Shown here one piece after another: positions 22,645-31,978 of a stretch of 64,000 nt of DNA. Position 1 is the first letter of the stretch. Every line of letters begins with the position of its first letter. The notes beneath the pieces are model-generated. The model was given only the letters and a program-made list of their open reading frames with translations. It was not told the DNA's origin and ran no database searches. The DNA is from Pseudomonadota bacterium (GTDB taxonomy: Bacteria; Pseudomonadota; Alphaproteobacteria; Rhodobacterales; Rhodobacteraceae), in the NCBI GenBank assembly GCA_018240425.1, contig JAFEFU010000019.1, positions 106,824 through 170,823 of the forward strand. Reading direction: 5' to 3'. The position numbers and the translations under genes are program-made.

Positions 22645-23231
22645 GCGGGCGGCATCTCTGGGCACTGATGATCCTCAGCCTGCGCGACCCGGCGCAGGCG
22701 GCGCGCTGGCTGATCGGGCTGGGCCTGCCGATGGGCGCGCGCTGGACCGGGCTTGTCCTGGTCGCGATCCTCGCGGTCCTGCTGATCGGCCTGACCGCGA
22801 ACCTGCTGCCCGCGCAGGATCTGTCGGTGCTTGGCCGGGCGATGCAGGCGCCCCTGCCGGGCCTCGCGATCCAGGCGGGCACGATCCTTCTGATCGCCGC
22901 CCTGACGGCCTGGGTCGGGCGCATGTTCGGCGGGCAGGGCAGCTTTGCCGACGCGCTTCTTCTGATGGTCTGGCTCGAATTCCTGACCCTGCCGCTGACG
23001 CTTGTGCAACTGCTCCTGCTGCTGATCGCGCCCGTCGCCGTTCTTGTCGTGGCACTGGTGACGCTGGTGCTGTTCATCCGCATCTTCCTGGTCTTCGCCG
23101 CCACCCTGCACGGGTTCGGAAACCTCTGGGCGGTGGCGGGGGCGGCGCTGGCCACGCTGTTTGGAGTGTCGCTTCTTCTCGGGGCGATCATGACCGCGCT
23201 CGGGATCGAGCCTTTGCTGGGAACCGTCTGA
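22641..23231 (+). CDS. YIP1 family membrane protein
   Basis: The 196-residue integral membrane protein starts MSGRHLWALMILSLRDPAQAARWLI and has about five hydrophobic segments with the WVGRMFGGQGSFADALLLMVWLEF block typical of YIP1-domain proteins. It overlaps the previous gene by 4 bases, and its stop shares one base with the sufS start. Its role in the suf operon is unknown; stable inheritance in this position in related bacteria is plausible. Confidence 0.82.
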   Translation: MSGRHLWALMILSLRDPAQAARWLIGLGLPMGARWTGLVLVAILAVLLIGLTANLLPAQDLSVLGRAMQAPLPGLAIQAGTILLIAALTAWVGRMFGGQGSFADALLLMVWLEFLTLPLTLVQLLLLLIAPVAVLVVALVTLVLFIRIFLVFAATLHGFGNLWAVAGAALATLFGVSLLLGAIMTALGIEPLLGTV

Positions 23232-24451
23232 TGTATGATCTGGCTCGCGTGCGCGCCGATTTCCCGATCCTGTCGCGGCAGGTGAACGGGCGGCCACTTG
23301 TCTATCTCGACAATGGCGCCTCGGCGCAGAAGCCGCGCGCGGTGATCGAGGCGATGAACCACGCCTACGAGATGGAATATGCCAACGTCCACCGCGGCCT
23401 TCATCACCTCTCGACGCTCGCGACCGAGAAATACGAGGAGGTGCGCCGCATCATCGCGCGCTTCCTGAACGTGGCCGACGAGCGCGAGATCGTGTTCACC
23501 ACCGGCACGACCGAGGGGATCAACATGGTCTCCTACGCCTGGGCGGCGCCGCGGATGCAGGCGGGCGACGAGATCGTGCTGTCGGTGCTCGAGCATCACG
23601 CCAACATCGTCCCCTGGCACTTCCTGCGCGAACGCCAGGGCGTGGTGCTGAAATGGGTCGAGCCCGAGGCGGACGGCGGGCTGGATGCGCAGAAGGTCAT
23701 CGACGCGATCGGGCCGAGGACGAAGCTGGTCGCCATCACCCAGATGTCGAACGTGACCGGGGCGCGGGTCGACGTGGGCGCCATTGGCCGGGCGGCGCGG
23801 GCCCGGGGGGTTCCGGTGCTGGTCGACGGCTCGCAGGGCGCGGTGCACGCGCCGGTGTCGGTGCCCGACCTCGCCTGCGACTTCTACGTCATCACCGGGC
23901 ACAAGCTGTACGGCCCCTCGGGGTCGGGGGCGATCTGGATCGCGCCCGAGCGGATGGCCGAGATGCGCCCCTTCCTTGGCGGCGGCGACATGATCCGCGA
24001 GGTGACACGCGAGACCGTCACCTACGCCGACCCGCCGATGAAGTTCGAGGCCGGAACCCCCGGCATCGTCCAGCAGATCGGGCTGGGGGTGGCGCTCGAG
24101 TATCTGATGGGCCTCGGCATGGAGAATGTCGCGGCCCACGAGGCGGCGCTGCGCGACTATGCGCTGTCGCGCCTCAAGGGGCTGAACTGGCTGAACCTGC
24201 AAGGCACCAGTGCCGGCAAGGGGGCGATCTTCTCGTTCACGCTGCAAGGCCCGGCCCATGCCCATGACATCTCGACCGTCCTCGACAAGAAGGGCATCGC
24301 GGTCAGGGCCGGCACCCATTGCGCCATGCCGCTTCTGACCCATCTCGGGGTGACGGCGACCTGCCGGGCCTCGTTCGGGCTTTACAACAGCAAGGCCGAG
24401 GTCGATGCACTGGTCGAGGCGCTGGAGTTCTGCCGCGAGCTCTTCGGCTGA
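23231..24451 (+). CDS. sufS: Cysteine desulfurase SufS (class II)
   Basis: The 406-residue PLP enzyme supplies sulfur to SufBCD. The PLP lysine is K225 (ITGHKLYGPSG) and the persulfide cysteine C364 (RAGTHCAMPLL), the same spacing as E. coli SufS. LEHHANIVPWH and the histidine-rich entry loop are present. Class II enzymes usually need SufE or SufU as sulfur acceptor; none is encoded in this operon. The start shares a base with the preceding stop. Confidence 0.97.
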   Translation: MYDLARVRADFPILSRQVNGRPLVYLDNGASAQKPRAVIEAMNHAYEMEYANVHRGLHHLSTLATEKYEEVRRIIARFLNVADEREIVFTTGTTEGINMVSYAWAAPRMQAGDEIVLSVLEHHANIVPWHFLRERQGVVLKWVEPEADGGLDAQKVIDAIGPRTKLVAITQMSNVTGARVDVGAIGRAARARGVPVLVDGSQGAVHAPVSVPDLACDFYVITGHKLYGPSGSGAIWIAPERMAEMRPFLGGGDMIREVTRETVTYADPPMKFEAGTPGIVQQIGLGVALEYLMGLGMENVAAHEAALRDYALSRLKGLNWLNLQGTSAGKGAIFSFTLQGPAHAHDISTVLDKKGIAVRAGTHCAMPLLTHLGVTATCRASFGLYNSKAEVDALVEALEFCRELFG

Positions 24452-25221
24452 TGGGGCGTGGCTGCGATCTGGTCCTGATCTGCGGCCGCCGGCCCGAGCT
24501 TCTGGCCCGCACCCTTGAATCGTTCGGCGAAAAGGTCTTTGCCTATTTCACCTTCGGCGCGGTCATCGCCAACATCGACCCCTTCTGCGGGACCGATGCC
24601 GAGGGCGGCGAGTGCGAAAGGCTGATCCGCGCGCGCTTTCCGCAGGCGCAGGTCTTCCGGCCCGAGGTGCCGGGTTTTGCCGCCGCCGTCATCCGCACCT
24701 GGGCCGCGACGCGCGCGGAGATGGTCCTTCACCTCGAGGATGACTGGCTGGCGATCGAGACCCTGGAGCCCGCCCGGATCGAGGCGGCGCTTCAGGGCGA
24801 AGTGAAGGCGCTGACCCTGATGTCGGCGACCAAGAACACCCGCAACCAGCAGTTCCAGACCTCGCGCCGGCGCGTGCGCCATGCCGACGGCAGCGAAGAG
24901 GATATCTTCGTCAACGCCTTCTCGACCTCGCCGGGGTTCTTCGAAGGCGACTTCCTGCGCCGGTCGGCGGCGCTGATGCTGCCCGAGTTCGATCCCGAAA
25001 AGCAGTTCTTCCGCAGCCTGAACCCGGCGCTCGAGACCTATGCCATGCAATATCGCTGCCGGTTCCTCTTCGGCCGCGAAGGCCCGTTCCTGGTCCAGGA
25101 CATCGGCCGCGACTGGCGCGACGCGCGCCGGATCGGCAAGTGGCTGGTCAAGGGCCAGAGCGTCTGGGCCCCGCTGCCCGATCCCCAGCCCGATCCCCAG
25201 CCCGATCCGGCGCCGGAATAG
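24451..25221 (+). CDS. Glycosyltransferase-like protein at the end of the suf operon
   Basis: The 256-residue protein starts CDLVLICGRRPELLARTLESFG, a GT-A type N-terminal strand-helix, then RPEVPGFAAAVIRTW and an acidic motif HLEDDW (E96-D97-D98) where GT-A enzymes bind the metal-nucleotide sugar. It ends in a low-complexity PDPQPDPQPDPAPE tail encoded by a 12-bp tandem repeat at 25177-25208. Its ATG shares one base with the sufS stop. In related suf loci a DUF59 or HesB-type gene is often found here. Donor and acceptor sugars are unknown. Confidence 0.72.
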   Translation: MGRGCDLVLICGRRPELLARTLESFGEKVFAYFTFGAVIANIDPFCGTDAEGGECERLIRARFPQAQVFRPEVPGFAAAVIRTWAATRAEMVLHLEDDWLAIETLEPARIEAALQGEVKALTLMSATKNTRNQQFQTSRRRVRHADGSEEDIFVNAFSTSPGFFEGDFLRRSAALMLPEFDPEKQFFRSLNPALETYAMQYRCRFLFGREGPFLVQDIGRDWRDARRIGKWLVKGQSVWAPLPDPQPDPQPDPAPE

Positions 25222-25230
25222 GCCGCGCGG

Positions 25231-27399
25231 TCAGAAGCTGAACTTCATCGCCAGAAGGCCCGCCATGTCCGATTGGCCGCTGCGGTTGCCGTAATTGTCG
25301 GCATGGACGATCTGCAACAAGAGTTCGCTGCCCTCGCTCAGCGGGCGCTGGTAGGTCAGCGCCAGGTTCACCTGCCGGTCCTGGGGCGACAGGTCCAGCC
25401 CGACCGAATCGAACGACGGGCCCCCCAGGCCGTGGATGACCGGCACCACCATGCGCGCGCTGCCCGAGGTGACCGCCATCGGCAGAGCCACGCCGACCGA
25501 CAGCTTGTCGCCGTCGGTGAAGGCGTCGCGCTGGCCGATGTCGAGGCTGACGCTGTTGAACAGCGCCTGCGACACGTCCGTCAGCGCCACCTGCGAGCCG
25601 AGGTCGGCGATCCCGACCTCGCCCGCGACCGCGAGGAACCCGCCCCGCCCGAGATCCTGGGTCAGTCCGAGTTCCAGCGAGGCCATCTGCGTGCCGCCGC
25701 CGCCGTCCGCCGCGCGGCCAAAGCCCATGACGCTGCCGCCGTCATGCGCAAGCTTCAGCCCGAGATCGAGGCGCGTCGCGCCATCGGTCAGCGCCTTCCT
25801 CAGGTCGATGCCGAAGCTCTGCTCAGCGGAGCCGGGATCGGGCATCAGGACCGAGGCGGTGAAGCCGCCGGTCGGATCGAGCGCGGCCAGCGTGCGGCCC
25901 TGGAAGGCGGCGAAGGGCTGGCCGGACAGGCTGACCGATCCAAGCCGCAGCCGCTCGAGATCGTCGCCCATCACCTGCGCCATCAGGGTCCGGGGCAGGG
26001 GAGAGGGCGTCACCGTCGCCAGAAGCGCCGTGCCCGGCATCTTGAAGTCGCCGTTCAGGCTGTCGGTGACCGCGACCTGGACATTCTGGATGCTGCGCTG
26101 CACCGCGTCGCCCAGGGCCGCGCCGCTCATGATCATCGGGGCGTTGGTCGGCTGGGCGCTGCCGTCGGCCAGGCTCATCGAGGTGGCGCCGATCGGCAGG
26201 AGCGCGGCGCGGATGTCGAGGAAGCCGTGTCCGTAGATGTTGGAATAGCCGTGGCTGAAGGTGGGGGTGATCGCCAGCGAGGCGTCAGGAGTGAAGAAGC
26301 CGTTGTCGGCCGAGGCGAGCAGGCGCAGGCGCAGGTCGTGCGGGGTGAGGTTGGGGAAGGCCTCGGCGAGAAGTGCGAGCGCGCCCGACACCTGCGGCGC
26401 GGCGAAGGACGATCCGGTGCCGAAGCCATAGGATGAGTTGCTGGTCGCGGTCGCCGCCGTCCAGGCCCCGTCGGCCAGAAGGCACCAGCGCGCCGCCTCG
26501 AAGCAGGGCGAGGAGAGAAGCTGCACCGAACTGATGGTCTGGCCGGTGAAGGTCGGCACGGCATTGCCGACGGCAAGCCAGCCGGGCTCGAGCGTCGGGC
26601 GGACGGCGGGCAGGGCGTCCATGATCGTCGCCTGCGTGTGGGTCTGGTCGTTCGAGAGCGCGAAGACGACGACGCCCCTTGCGGCATAATTGTCAAGCGC
26701 TGTCAGGTAGTTGGCGCCATCCGTTCCGGAAAACACCATCCCCAGCCCGCCGACCGAGACCGGAACGCTGTCGTAGCCCCAGGAATTGTTCTGCGCCACC
26801 GCGTTCATGTTCAGCGCAAGGTTGGTGATCGAGGCCAGCGTCGCGTTGGTCTGGAACGAACCGAAGGCGAGGTTGGCGCCGGGGGCGATGCCGATGAAGC
26901 TGGAGGACTGGCCGGCGATGATCGAGGCGACCTTGGTTCCGTGGTCGTCTGAACTGGTGCCGGTGGGGGATCCGTTGCTGTCGATGGTGATGCTCTTGCC
27001 GGCGAAGACCTGGTGCAGGGGGTTGATGCGCGTATCGGCCAGCGCCACGGTCTGCCCCTTGCCGGTCAGGCCGACGGCATGGGCATATTCGGCATGGACC
27101 GAGGCCAGCGGATAGCTGGTGTAGTCGGGCGAGATCGGGTTGTTCGAAGCGTCGACCAGATGCCAGGTCGTGCTTTGCCGCAGGTAGCGGGCGCTGTTGC
27201 GCAGGGCGGCGGCGGCGGTCTCGAACGGGGTGAAGCTCTGGACGAAGAACGACCCCAGCACCCCCGACCCGCCTGGCACCGGCCCCCCCGCCAGGCTTCC
27301 GGTTCCGCCGCCGCCCTTGCAGGCGGCCAGCGCCAGCACGAGAAGCAGCACGGTGCGCGGCAAGGCGCGGCCGGCGGGGCGGGTGCGGACGATCGGCAT
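25231..27399 (-). CDS. Subtilisin-type serine protease autotransporter with lipoprotein signal
   Basis: The 722-residue protein has a lipoprotein signal with lipobox LAAC (C27) and a glycine-rich linker. An S8 protease domain follows, with the triad D122 (ALADTRI), H153 (DDHGTKVAS) and S331 ([14 protein letters not shown]), oxyanion Asn near 250 and a likely disulfide C299-C306. From about residue 430 a beta-rich segment ends in the terminal Phe (AMKFSF) expected of an outer-membrane barrel. NalP and SphB1 are known lipid-anchored subtilase autotransporters. It probably cleaves or releases surface proteins. It is convergent with the suf operon and monocistronic. Confidence 0.88.
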   Translation of the reverse strand: MPIVRTRPAGRALPRTVLLLVLALAACKGGGGTGSLAGGPVPGGSGVLGSFFVQSFTPFETAAAALRNSARYLRQSTTWHLVDASNNPISPDYTSYPLASVHAEYAHAVGLTGKGQTVALADTRINPLHQVFAGKSITIDSNGSPTGTSSDDHGTKVASIIAGQSSSFIGIAPGANLAFGSFQTNATLASITNLALNMNAVAQNNSWGYDSVPVSVGGLGMVFSGTDGANYLTALDNYAARGVVVFALSNDQTHTQATIMDALPAVRPTLEPGWLAVGNAVPTFTGQTISSVQLLSSPCFEAARWCLLADGAWTAATATSNSSYGFGTGSSFAAPQVSGALALLAEAFPNLTPHDLRLRLLASADNGFFTPDASLAITPTFSHGYSNIYGHGFLDIRAALLPIGATSMSLADGSAQPTNAPMIMSGAALGDAVQRSIQNVQVAVTDSLNGDFKMPGTALLATVTPSPLPRTLMAQVMGDDLERLRLGSVSLSGQPFAAFQGRTLAALDPTGGFTASVLMPDPGSAEQSFGIDLRKALTDGATRLDLGLKLAHDGGSVMGFGRAADGGGGTQMASLELGLTQDLGRGGFLAVAGEVGIADLGSQVALTDVSQALFNSVSLDIGQRDAFTDGDKLSVGVALPMAVTSGSARMVVPVIHGLGGPSFDSVGLDLSPQDRQVNLALTYQRPLSEGSELLLQIVHADNYGNRSGQSDMAGLLAMKFSF

Positions 27400-27573
27400 G
27401 GCGGAACCTCGCTAATGACATGGGATTCGGTCCGCGTCCTGCCCTCCCTGGCATCCATTCGCCGAACCGGTGTGCCAAGTTGGCAAACTCAATCACGCCG
27501 CGTCAACGGATTCGTGATCGCGGCGGCGGCCACTGGCGCATCAGGCAATCGCTGCGTTTGGATTCGAGAGATT

Positions 27574-27650
27574 TGGCGCACCCGACAGGATTCGAACCTG
27601 TGACCTCTGCCTTCGGAGGGCAGCACTCTATCCAGCTGAGCTACGGGTGC
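27574..27650 (-). tRNA. tRNA-Arg, anticodon CCG
   Basis: On the minus strand, a 77-base cloverleaf runs from 27650 to 27574, including an encoded CCA end. The acceptor GCACCCG pairs with CGGGTGC, the anticodon stem CTGCC pairs with GGCAG around loop CTCCGAA (anticodon CCG, reading CGG), and the T-arm contains GGTTCGAATCC. The D-arm has the usual AGCTCAG...GGATAGAGT. Confidence 0.97.
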
Positions 27651-27663
27651 GCGGCTGGCGGCC

Positions 27664-27692
27664 TCTATAGCGGGTTGGCGGGGGGCTTTCAA
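27664..27692 (-). promoter_or_regulatory. Promoter of the tRNA-Arg gene
   Basis: On the minus strand, -35 TTGAAA (27692-27687) and -10 TATAGA (27669-27664) are separated by exactly 17 bases. The -10 ends 14 bases before the first tRNA base, giving a leader of about 7 bases. Confidence 0.7.
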
Positions 27693-27954
27693 CGGCGTTC
27701 GGGCGGGAAATCGGCGCTTCCGTCATTCTGGCGCAACGGCGGCGGCGGCGGGGCTCGGGCGGGCGGCTTGGCGCGCCGTGGGGAGGGGAGGGACGAAATC
27801 CCTTGTTGTAATCGTTTTTATTTGATCCTATCGTCCGGGAACCAGGGGGCGGGATGCGGAAGGGCCGCCCTGGAACGGGCCGGCGGGGCAGGGTGGCCGG
27901 CTGCATGACGGCGCAGCCTGTCCGGGGTCGACATCGCAACAGGAGGAGAATTTG

Positions 27955-28698
27955 ATGAGGATTACGCTGATTGCCGCGGTTCTGGCGCTGGCGGGCGGTG
28001 GGGCATTCGCCGCCGATCTGGGGGGCAAGCTGCTGAAGGTCGGGTCGGACACGACCTCGCCGCCGATGGAATCGGTCGACCAGGCCACCGGGAAGATAGT
28101 CGGTTTCGATGTCGACGTGGTCAACGCGATCTGCGCCAAGATCAACTGCAAGGCCGAATTCGTCACCACTGCCTGGGACGGGATCTTCGCCGCGCTCGGG
28201 CAGGGGCAGTTCGACCTCGTGGCCTCGGGCGTCTCGATCACCGACGAGCGCAAGCAGACGATGGACTTCACCGAGCCCTACATCGTCAACAGCCAGGCGA
28301 TCCTCGTGCGGGTCGAGGACCAGGGCCTGACCGAGGACAGTTTCAAGACCGGCGGCAAGAAGCTGGCGGCACAGGCCAACACCACCGACGCCTCGCTGGC
28401 CGAGACCATCGTCGGCAAGGAGAACGTCCAGGCCTACGACACGTTCAATGCCGCGATCCTCGCCTTGCAGAACAAGGACGTGGACGGGGTCGTGATCAAT
28501 GGCGCAAACGCACCGGCCTATGAACAGCAGTTCGCCGGCCAGCTGGTCGCCGGGATCAAGGGGCTGCAGTCGGACCCCCTCGGCCTGGTCTTCCGCAAGG
28601 GCGATCCCAACGTCGCGGCCTTCAACGAGGGGCTGGCGGCGATCAAGGCCGACGGCACGCTCGACGGGCTGATCGCCAAGTACTGGAAGGCGAACTGA
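27955..28698 (+). CDS. Amino-acid ABC transporter substrate-binding protein
   Basis: The 247-residue family 3 solute-binding protein has a Sec signal peptide (MRITLIAAVLALAGGGAFA, cleavage before ADLGG). The core contains LKVGSDTTSPPMES, GFDVDVVNAICAKINCKAEFV, LGQGQFDLVASGVSITDERKQTMDFTEPY and the C-terminal GLIAKYWKAN. It would capture a polar amino acid in the periplasm for the permease encoded 75 bases downstream. AGGAGG lies upstream of the ATG at 27955, which is preferred over the TTG at 27952. Confidence 0.95.
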   Translation: MRITLIAAVLALAGGGAFAADLGGKLLKVGSDTTSPPMESVDQATGKIVGFDVDVVNAICAKINCKAEFVTTAWDGIFAALGQGQFDLVASGVSITDERKQTMDFTEPYIVNSQAILVRVEDQGLTEDSFKTGGKKLAAQANTTDASLAETIVGKENVQAYDTFNAAILALQNKDVDGVVINGANAPAYEQQFAGQLVAGIKGLQSDPLGLVFRKGDPNVAAFNEGLAAIKADGTLDGLIAKYWKAN

Positions 28699-28773
28699 GG
28701 TGGACGCGCGGCCGGCGGCGATGCTGCCGCCGGCCCTCGTCCAAAGCGGCGCGGAGCGTCTGACGGGGGACCC

Positions 28774-30384
28774 ATGCTTCGACTGACACGGCTCCGGCCG
28801 AGCAATCTCATCATCCTTGCCGCCCTGCCGTTCATCGTCTGGCTCTTTGCCACGGCGCCCGACTACAGCCGCTCGCTGCGGGCGATCGTCGGGGTCGAGC
28901 CGGGGGGTGCGCGGTTCGTTCCGGGCTTCCTGCTGATGGTGCTGGCTGCGGCGGCGGGTCTGGCGGCGGCGCGGCTTCGCCCTGCCGGATGGCGCGGCCT
29001 TGCCGCGGGGCTGAGCATCGGCGCGGCGCTTCTTGCCGGCCTCTCGCCGCTGGGGCTGCCCTTCGCGGCCTCGGTCGTCGCCAATGCCGTCGATCCCTTC
29101 ACCTCGCCGCTGGTGGTGCCGGGCGAGACGCCGCGCCACCTGACCGGCACGGCCGAGGCCATGGTCGGCCTGTGGCTGGCGCGGGGGGCCGTGGCGCTGG
29201 CGCTGCTGACCGCCGCCGGCTACGCCCTGACGCTCGGGCCGGGGACGGCCCGCCGGGGCCGTCAGGCGCTGGTCATCGCGCACGGGGCGCTGGCGGCTTT
29301 CCTTCTGCTTTTCGCCTATCTCGGCTTTGCCGCCGGGGTCGCCACCTCGATCCGTGCCGCGATCATCGCCTACCTGCTGGCGATCTGCCTGGGGCTGGGC
29401 TGGGTGGGCATGATGCAGCTGAAGCCCTCGCGCGCCACGCCGTGGATCGCCGCGGCGATCGTGGCCGGCCTTGCCGCGCTCGCACTCTGGCAGATGACCC
29501 AGCCGCGCGTCGGCTATGCGCTGGTTGGCGCGCCGCAGGGCACGGTGGGCGTGGTCAAGGGCACGCCCGGCGCCCTGATCGGCGCGGTCCAGGACGGGCT
29601 CTTCCCCGGCGCGCCGGGCGAGACGGTGCAGCTGCGCACCTTCCTCACGCCGGCCGAGGCGCTGGCGGGACTCGGCAAGGCGGGCGTGACCGCGGTTTTC
29701 CTCCCCGAGGCCGGGGTGCCGGCGGGCGCCGCGCCGATCTGGCGGGCCGAGGCGCTGCCGGACGCCAACCGCGCGGCGGGCACCGCCTTCCTGGTCGTGG
29801 CGATCATCGCCGGTCTTCTGGCCCTCGGCGGCGCGCTTCACCGCCGCCATCCCCTGTCGGTGGGCGCCGAGTTCATCATCGACACGATCCGCGGCATTCC
29901 GATGCTGGTGATCGTGCTCTACATCGGCCTGCCGCTGGCCGGCGCGGTCAAGGACGCCTCGGGCGGATTCATCGACCCGCCGAACCTTCTGCGCGGCATC
30001 CTCGCGATGGCGATCGCCTATTCGGCCTATCTGGCCGAGATCTTCCGCTCGGGGATCAACGCGGTTCCCACGGGGCAGATCGAGGCGGCGCGCTCGCTGG
30101 GGCTGTCGCGCTGGCAGACGGCGCGGCATGTGATCCTGCCGCAGGCCTTCCGCATCATCATCCCGCCCCTGGGCAACGAGTTCATCGCCATCCTCAAGGA
30201 CACGTCGCTCCTGTCGATCCTGTCGATCCGCGACATCACGCAGCGGATGCGCGAATTCCAGTCGGCCAGCTTCCTGCCCTTCGCCCCCTACAATTCGGCG
30301 GCGATCTTCTACGTGCTCCTGACGCTGGTCGCGGCCTCGCTTGTCCATCGGGTCGAGCGGCGGTTCCATGTCGCCCGGCGCTAG
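28774..30384 (+). CDS. Amino-acid ABC transporter permease with long N-terminal extension
   Basis: The C-terminal 200 residues are a standard HisM/GlnP-type permease (FIIDTIRGIPMLVIVLYIGLPL, EIFRSGINAVPTGQIEAARSLGLSRWQT with the EAA loop, ILPQAFRIIIPPLGNEFIAILKDTSLLS). The first 340 residues hold about seven hydrophobic segments and then a periplasmic piece of about 80 residues (GVVKGTPGALIGAVQDGLF...AVFLPEAGVP) that resembles part of a binding-protein lobe. Most such permeases have 220-390 residues; this has 536. No ATPase gene lies next to it, so an ATPase must come from elsewhere. Confidence 0.9.
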   Translation: MLRLTRLRPSNLIILAALPFIVWLFATAPDYSRSLRAIVGVEPGGARFVPGFLLMVLAAAAGLAAARLRPAGWRGLAAGLSIGAALLAGLSPLGLPFAASVVANAVDPFTSPLVVPGETPRHLTGTAEAMVGLWLARGAVALALLTAAGYALTLGPGTARRGRQALVIAHGALAAFLLLFAYLGFAAGVATSIRAAIIAYLLAICLGLGWVGMMQLKPSRATPWIAAAIVAGLAALALWQMTQPRVGYALVGAPQGTVGVVKGTPGALIGAVQDGLFPGAPGETVQLRTFLTPAEALAGLGKAGVTAVFLPEAGVPAGAAPIWRAEALPDANRAAGTAFLVVAIIAGLLALGGALHRRHPLSVGAEFIIDTIRGIPMLVIVLYIGLPLAGAVKDASGGFIDPPNLLRGILAMAIAYSAYLAEIFRSGINAVPTGQIEAARSLGLSRWQTARHVILPQAFRIIIPPLGNEFIAILKDTSLLSILSIRDITQRMREFQSASFLPFAPYNSAAIFYVLLTLVAASLVHRVERRFHVARR

Positions 30385-31033
30385 GGCGGCGCTGGTCACC
30401 GGCGCGGGGCGGGGGCTGGGGCGCGCCCTGGCGGCGGCTCTGGCCGGCGCGGGCTGGGAGGTGACGGCGACGCTGCGCGGGGCCGGGCCGGTGCCGGGCG
30501 CGGCGCGGGTGCTGCGTCACGATCAGGGCGATCCGGCATCGGCCGAGGCGGTCGGGGCGGCGATGGCGGGCCGGCGGCTGGACCTCGTGATCCTGAACGC
30601 GGCGATCCGGGGCGACACCGGCGGGCTCGCGGGCTTTTCGCAAGAGGATTTCCTGCAGGTGATGGCGGTGAACGTGGCCGGGCCGCTCCTGCTCATGCGC
30701 GCGCTTTTGCCCTGTCTTGCGCCGGGCGCGAAGGTGGCCTTCATCTCGAGCCGCGCCGGGTCGATGGCCGAAGGGGCGGACCCGGACGGGGACTATGCCT
30801 ATTGCGCATCGAAGGCCGCCCTGAACCGGGCGGTGGTGAAACTGGCTGACGACCATCCGCGGTTGACCCTGCTGGCGCTGCATCCCGGCTGGGTGCGGAC
30901 CGACATGGGCGGGGCGGGGGCAGAGCTGACTGCCGAGGACAGCGCGCGCGGGCTTCTGACGATGATCGGGCGGGCGGGGCCGGGCGACAGCGGCCGGTTT
31001 CTGACCTGGGAGGGCGCGCCGGTCGCCTGGTAG
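30368..31033 (+). CDS. SDR family oxidoreductase
   Basis: The 221-residue short-chain dehydrogenase has TGAGRGLG (cofactor loop), ILNAAI (NNAG-equivalent), ISSRAGS (catalytic Ser), YAYCASKAALN (Y-x3-K) and HPGWVRTDMGG. The start at 30368 overlaps the permease stop by 17 bases, so it is translated as part of the ABC operon. The start MSPGARAALVTG fits the family better than the upstream in-frame ATG at 30341. The substrate is unknown. Confidence 0.92.
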   Translation: MSPGARAALVTGAGRGLGRALAAALAGAGWEVTATLRGAGPVPGAARVLRHDQGDPASAEAVGAAMAGRRLDLVILNAAIRGDTGGLAGFSQEDFLQVMAVNVAGPLLLMRALLPCLAPGAKVAFISSRAGSMAEGADPDGDYAYCASKAALNRAVVKLADDHPRLTLLALHPGWVRTDMGGAGAELTAEDSARGLLTMIGRAGPGDSGRFLTWEGAPVAW

Positions 31034-31053
31034 CCCGGTGCCTGAAACGACAA

Positions 31054-31072
31054 AGGCGCCGCAGGGGCGCCT
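31054..31072. terminator. Hairpin between convergent SDR and DUF882 genes
   Basis: A perfect AGGCGCC/GGCGCCT stem with a 5-base loop lies 21 bases after the SDR stop. On the minus strand it is followed by TTTG, so it probably ends the DUF882 transcript and may also serve the SDR side. Confidence 0.6.
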
Positions 31073-31096
31073 GTCATGTGCCGGAGGGGGTGGGGG

Positions 31097-31666
31097 TCAG
31101 CCGCCCCAGGTGCGGACCGGGCCGCAGTCCATGTGGACGAAGTTCGAGTGGGAATATTTGCCGACGCCGCCGGCCGAACAGGTCATCGCCGCCGAATAGA
31201 TCTGGCTGACCGAGCGCGAGCGCAGCCGCAGGTCGGCGGCCTTGCCGTCGATGTGCATGGACTTGCGGGCGACGCCGGGGGTGGTTTCGCGCAGAAGCGC
31301 GTTGGTGGCCTTGGTCCGGTAGCCGGACAGAAGCATGAAGGGTTCGTCGATGTCGAGAAGCCGGTGGGCGGCGGTGGCGATGTCGATGGTGCGCGGGTCG
31401 ATCGGCTTGATCTCGTCCTGGCGCCAGTCGCGCATGAAATAGTTGATCTCGTTCAGGGCCTCGGGGATGTACTGGCCTTCGATCCAGTAGATGGTGTCCA
31501 CGTTCTCGCCGGTGCGGCCCGAGTACATGCGGATGCGCCGGACATCGCCGGCGCCCCGAAGGAAGGAGAAGGCATTTGCGTATCGGGGGGCTGCGGCGAC
31601 GGTGGTGGCGGCGAAAGCAGCAAGAAGCCCACGACGGGAAAACCCGGTTACGCTGGAAGTGCCCAT
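31097..31666 (-). CDS. DUF882 (YcbK-like) murein peptidase-type protein with Tat-like signal
   Basis: The 189-residue protein has a twin-arginine-like signal (SRRGLLAAFAATTVAAAPRYANAF) and a DUF882/peptidase M15A domain: EINYFMRDWRQDEIKPIDPRTID, LLSGYRT, SMHIDGKAADLR (HxxGxAxD metal site) and HSNFVHMDCGPVRTW (final zinc His). Such proteins are thought to trim cell-wall peptides in the periplasm. The start MGTSSVTGF (31666) puts the signal at the N-terminus; the longer form from 31720 does not. It is divergent from an L,D-transpeptidase gene, matching the ycbB-ycbK association of E. coli. Confidence 0.92.
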   Translation of the reverse strand: MGTSSVTGFSRRGLLAAFAATTVAAAPRYANAFSFLRGAGDVRRIRMYSGRTGENVDTIYWIEGQYIPEALNEINYFMRDWRQDEIKPIDPRTIDIATAAHRLLDIDEPFMLLSGYRTKATNALLRETTPGVARKSMHIDGKAADLRLRSRSVSQIYSAAMTCSAGGVGKYSHSNFVHMDCGPVRTWGG

Positions 31667-31978
31667 AGATGATCCTGTCCCTATATTGCGCACCGCTTTG
31701 CGCGGCTTGTTCAGCGTCACTTATCCCCAAGTGCACGCGGTTTATGGCACGGGACGATTCGTCTGCCAACTGGGAATTGTTGCCCCGCAAACGGGCGTGC
31801 GCGATTTCGGCAAATTATTGCCGTCGTCAAGGGGGGCGGGCAGCGGGGCCGCGCCTAGTGGCTGAAATGCCCCAGACCCCGACATTTTGTGGCTTTCCGG
31901 CGAATCGCAAATGGACAGGCGGAGGGAAAAGCCGGAAACTGCGGCAATCCGTCCTTGCAAGGATTTTCTGAGGTTTAG
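31667..31978. other. Divergent intergenic region, no gene seen
   Basis: This 312-base stretch separates the DUF882 and L,D-transpeptidase genes and is more AT-rich than its surroundings. It holds a perfect 12-bp palindrome TCCTTGCAAGGA at 31952-31963, 15 bases before the transpeptidase ATG, and a ribosome site GAGG after it. No convincing -35/-10 pair or small ORF was found. Confidence 0.4.

Noticed and set aside
25177..25208. 12-bp tandem repeat as a possible CRISPR or mobile repeat
   Set aside because: It lies in frame within the GT-like gene and encodes a PDPQ tail; there are no spacers.
27473..27485. TGCCAA-G-TTGGCA palindrome as a sigma-54 or regulator site for the protease gene
   Set aside because: The -12 element (TTGC) is missing at the needed distance, and no second copy was found. 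Chance is likely.
27628..30399. 923-codon minus-strand frame opposite the ABC genes
   Set aside because: Antisense shadow of the binding protein and permease; also crosses the tRNA gene.
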